DNA of 64,000 nucleotides, from NCBI RefSeq assembly GCF_014639275.1, contig NZ_BMFW01000001.1:200468-264467 (forward strand), read 5' to 3'. A program made the translations under genes and the position numbers. Positions within the stretch are counted from its first letter, which is position 1. Every line of letters begins with the position of its first letter. The notes beneath the pieces were generated by a model. That model made no database searches and was not told the DNA's origin. It saw only the letters and a list, made by a program, of their open reading frames with translations. Positions 61,494 to 64,000 of the stretch are shown here, one piece after another. Origin of the DNA: Arthrobacter liuii (GTDB lineage: Bacteria; Actinomycetota; Actinomycetes; Actinomycetales; Micrococcaceae).

Positions 61494-62474
61494 TTAGGCC
61501 TTGCCGTCGAAGAGGCTGGTGACCGAACCGTCGTCGAACACTTCCCTGATGGCCCTGGCAATCAACGGTGCGATCGACAGCACCGTCAGCTGCGGGAAGC
61601 GCTGGGACGAATTCAGCGGCAGCGTGTTGGTGACCACCACTTCGCGTGCGCCGGACTCCGAGAGCCGCCGCGCGGCGGGATCGGAGAACACGGCGTGGGT
61701 GGCCGCAATGATGACGTCCTTGGCCCCGGCGTTCTTCAGGACGGTGACGGCACCTGAAATGGTCCCACCGGTATCGATCATGTCGTCGATCAGGACGCAG
61801 GTGCGGCCCTCGATCTGGCCCACCACGGTCTTGGAGACCGCCTGGTTGGGAACGGTGAGGTCACGGCTCTTGTGCACGAAGGCAAGGGGTGCCCCGCCCA
61901 ATCGTTCGGCCCACTGCTCAGCAACGCGGACGCGGCCGGTGTCCGGCGACACGACAGTGATGTTGTCCGAGCCCACACGGGTCCGGATGTAGTCGGCAAG
62001 CAGCGGGATGGCCATGAGGTGGTCAACCGGGCCGTCGAAGAAGCCCTGGATCTGGGAGGTGTGCAGGTCCACGCTCATGATGCGGTCCGCGCCGGCGGTC
62101 TTGTAGAGGTCTGCCACCAACCGGGCGGAGATGGGCTCGCGGCCCCGGCCCTTCTTGTCCTGCCGGGCATACGGGTAGAACGGTGAAACCACGGTGATCC
62201 GCTTGGCGGAGGCCCGCTTCAGGGAATCGATCATGATCAGCTGTTCCATGAGGTGGTTGTTCAGCGGGGCAGGGTGGGCCTGGATCACGAAGGCGTCAGT
62301 GCCGCGGACACTTTCGCCGGCCCGGACATAGATCTCGCCGTTTGCGAAGTCGTAGGCATCCAGCGGCAGCAGTTCGGTGCCGAGCTCCTTGGCGATTTCC
62401 CGGGCCAGCTCCGGATGGGCCCGCCCGGAGGCGAGCACCAGCTTCTTCTCGCCATGCGCCGTAATTTCGCTCAT
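61494..62474 (-). CDS. prs: Ribose-phosphate pyrophosphokinase
   Basis: 326 residues, class I PRPP synthase. Makes PRPP from ribose-5-phosphate and ATP for nucleotide, His and Trp synthesis. The flexible ATP loop and the YARQDKKGRGREPISARL segment, the SVDLHTSQIQGFF divalent-cation helix and the PRPP loop VLIDDMIDTGGT are all present. ATG at 62474, two bases after the glmU stop, so it is translated with glmU. Confidence 0.97.
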   Translation of the reverse strand: MSEITAHGEKKLVLASGRAHPELAREIAKELGTELLPLDAYDFANGEIYVRAGESVRGTDAFVIQAHPAPLNNHLMEQLIMIDSLKRASAKRITVVSPFYPYARQDKKGRGREPISARLVADLYKTAGADRIMSVDLHTSQIQGFFDGPVDHLMAIPLLADYIRTRVGSDNITVVSPDTGRVRVAEQWAERLGGAPLAFVHKSRDLTVPNQAVSKTVVGQIEGRTCVLIDDMIDTGGTISGAVTVLKNAGAKDVIIAATHAVFSDPAARRLSESGAREVVVTNTLPLNSSQRFPQLTVLSIAPLIARAIREVFDDGSVTSLFDGKA

Positions 62475-62476
62475 TG

Positions 62477-63955
62477 TTACTTGCCCTCTTCTGTAGATGC
62501 CGGGGTACTTGAGGAGTCGTTGGTGGCTGCCTGGGCCAATTCAGCGGAGCGGGTTCCCGGACGGTGCGCGGGGACCCAGCCTTCGGCGTTGCGCTGTGCG
62601 GCGACGCTCAGCGCGAGCGCGCCGGCCGGTACGTCCTTGCGGATCACCGCGCCGGCGCCGCTGTACGCGCCGTCCCCCACGGTGACCGGGGCAACAAAGA
62701 CGGTGTTGGAGCCTGTACGGACGCCCGAGCCGATCACCGTGCGGTGCTTCTTCTCGCCGTCGTAATTGGCCGTGATGTTGCCACAGCCAATGTTGGTGTC
62801 TTCGCCGATTTCGGCGTCGCCGGCGTAGCCCAGGTGGGACAGCTTGGAGCCGCGGCCGATGGTGACGTTCTTGGTTTCGTAGAAGGCACCGATCTTGCCC
62901 TTCTCACCCAGCACTGTCCCCGGGCGGAGGTACGTGAAGGGGCCGACGGCGGCGCGCGGGCCGATCACCGAGCCGGAACCGTGCGTGCGGATCACCGTGG
63001 CGCCCTCGCCTACGGTGACGTCGGCCAGGGTGGTGTCAGGGCCAACGACGGCGTCCCTGGCCACAGCGGTGGCGCCGTGCAGTTGGGTGTTCGGCAGCAG
63101 TCGGACGTCCTCGTCCAGGGTAACGGTCGAGTCGATCCAGGTGGTGGACGGATCAACCACTGTCACCCCGGCACGCATCCAGGCTTCTACCGTGCGGCGG
63201 TTCAGCTCGGCGCCGAGGGCGGCCAGCTGGACGCGGTCGTTGGCCCCCTCCACCTGCCAGCGGTCCGCGGTGACGACGGCCGCTACCCGGCCGCCTGCCT
63301 GGCGTGCCAGTCCCAGCACGTCGGTGAGGTACTTTTCGCCCTGCGAGTTGTCAGTGGTGACGTGCGCCAGGGCGTCGCGCAGGACAGCGGCGTCAAAGGC
63401 GTAGATCCCGGAGTTGACCTCCCGGATGAGCCGTTCGGCCCCGGAGGAGTCCTTGTGCTCACGGATGCCCGTGACCGTGCCGTCTTCGGCGCGGAGGATG
63501 CGTCCGTAACCGGTGGCGTCTTCAAGGACGGCCGTGAGGACGGTGACCGCGTTGCGTTCGCGCTCATGGGTAGCGACCAGTTCTGTCAGCAGTTCCCCGG
63601 ACAGCAGGGGTACGTCGCCGTAGGTGACCACCACCGTGCCAGCCAAGCCCAGTTCTGCATCCAGTGCCTGGAGTGCGGCTTCAACGGCGCGACCGGTGCC
63701 GGGGACGTCGTCCTGGTCAACGATGACGGCCTGCGGATCGAGGGCCGACACGTGATCCTCCACCAGATCCCGTTCGTGGCGCACCACAATGGCAAGCCTC
63801 TGCGGATTGACGCTGCGTGCGGCACGGAGGGCATGGCCCACCATGGACAGGCCACCGATCTCGTGGAGGATCTTCGGTGTACGCGACTTCATCCGCGTGC
63901 CGGCGCCTGCTGCCAGAACGATTACAGCGGCCGGGCCGGCATTCTCGGGGATCAC
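62477..63955 (-). CDS. glmU: Bifunctional UDP-GlcNAc pyrophosphorylase/glucosamine-1-P acetyltransferase
   Basis: 492 residues. The N-terminal uridyltransferase (to about 230) has LAAGAGTRMKS at 14-24, QDDVPGTGRAV and VTYGDVPLL. The C-terminal left-handed beta-helix acetyltransferase has the hexapeptide repeats (VIGPRAAVGPFTYLRPGTVLG) and the NYDGEKKHRT CoA/acetyl site. The last ~30 residues are disordered. It makes UDP-GlcNAc for peptidoglycan. The GTG at 63955 is preferred because AAGGAG lies 9 bases upstream; a GTG at 63988 would add 11 residues with no visible function. Confidence 0.96.
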   Translation of the reverse strand: MIPENAGPAAVIVLAAGAGTRMKSRTPKILHEIGGLSMVGHALRAARSVNPQRLAIVVRHERDLVEDHVSALDPQAVIVDQDDVPGTGRAVEAALQALDAELGLAGTVVVTYGDVPLLSGELLTELVATHERERNAVTVLTAVLEDATGYGRILRAEDGTVTGIREHKDSSGAERLIREVNSGIYAFDAAVLRDALAHVTTDNSQGEKYLTDVLGLARQAGGRVAAVVTADRWQVEGANDRVQLAALGAELNRRTVEAWMRAGVTVVDPSTTWIDSTVTLDEDVRLLPNTQLHGATAVARDAVVGPDTTLADVTVGEGATVIRTHGSGSVIGPRAAVGPFTYLRPGTVLGEKGKIGAFYETKNVTIGRGSKLSHLGYAGDAEIGEDTNIGCGNITANYDGEKKHRTVIGSGVRTGSNTVFVAPVTVGDGAYSGAGAVIRKDVPAGALALSVAAQRNAEGWVPAHRPGTRSAELAQAATNDSSSTPASTEEGK

Positions 63956-64000
63956 GTACGGGCTCTCCTTGCTTGGTTGTGCTGGCACGTTGCGGCTGCC

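Noticed and set aside
1..64000. CRISPR arrays, rRNA, tRNA, insertion sequences, prophage genes
   Set aside because: No regularly spaced repeats, no CCA-ended cloverleaf, no transposase or phage genes were seen. A covariance-model scan (tRNAscan-SE/Rfam) would be decisive.

Overview
The window is GC-rich actinobacterial chromosome, most like Arthrobacter/Pseudarthrobacter (Micrococcaceae). This rests on gene content and gene style: the acyl-CoA carboxylase block with an epsilon subunit, birA and maf; GTG/TTG starts; several promoters whose -10 lies 6-7 nt before the start codon; and an Ig/Fn3 giant surface protein. No rRNA, tRNA, CRISPR array or insertion sequence was seen. Coding density is very high, and only one gene-free stretch exceeds 300 bases (53893-54446).

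Layout. 1-5082 (-): the first ~1690 residues of a membrane-anchored protein with about 11 cadherin/Ig-like repeats and then Fn3 domains; its C-terminus is off the left edge. 5237-7920 (-): class III adenylate cyclase, PH-domain membrane protein and biotin ligase BirA, all overlapping or touching. 8018-22256: an SDR, then accD, accE, a DUF885 peptidase-like gene, a PAP2 phosphatase, a dicarboxylate symporter, a TetR/MMPL efflux pair with a divergent secreted protein, maf, and accA (biotin carboxylase-BCCP). BirA supplies biotin to the accA product, and accA and accD share an almost identical palindrome upstream. 22325-24522: a class I glutamine amidotransferase and an MHS-family transporter.

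24714-43659 is a nitrate/nitrite assimilation region. narK, a molybdopterin nitrate reductase (nasC-like) and its flavoprotein partner (nasB-like) form one operon. nirD and nirB are divergent. nirB is followed by cobA (siroheme methyltransferase) and a HemD-winged-helix regulator of the NnaR type, and then by a short orphan FAD oxidoreductase. Four promoters here (narK, nirD, nirB, the orphan FAD gene) carry 11-bp-spaced GlnR-like boxes that end exactly 10 bp before a TANNNT -10. Within or next to this region are an aldehyde dehydrogenase, a lipoprotein gene with two apparent frameshifts, an LpdA-type quinone reductase, and purine/deoxyribonucleoside salvage genes (punA, a phospho-sugar mutase, deoC).

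44603-64000 is mostly housekeeping: mfd with a YdjM-like gene, an NAD(P)-binding/DUF2867 protein, DUF2505 and SCO4848-like small proteins, sufS-sufU, two tandem large LuxR (LAL) regulators, pth, rplY (L25/Ctc), prs and glmU. The gap between sufS and the LuxR genes is full of inverted repeats that no gene explains.

I did not find an obviously new multi-gene system. The strongest leads are the fixed-geometry GlnR-like promoters that tie the miniature NirB-like flavoprotein to nitrate assimilation, the palindrome shared by accD and accA, and the structured element near 54 kb.
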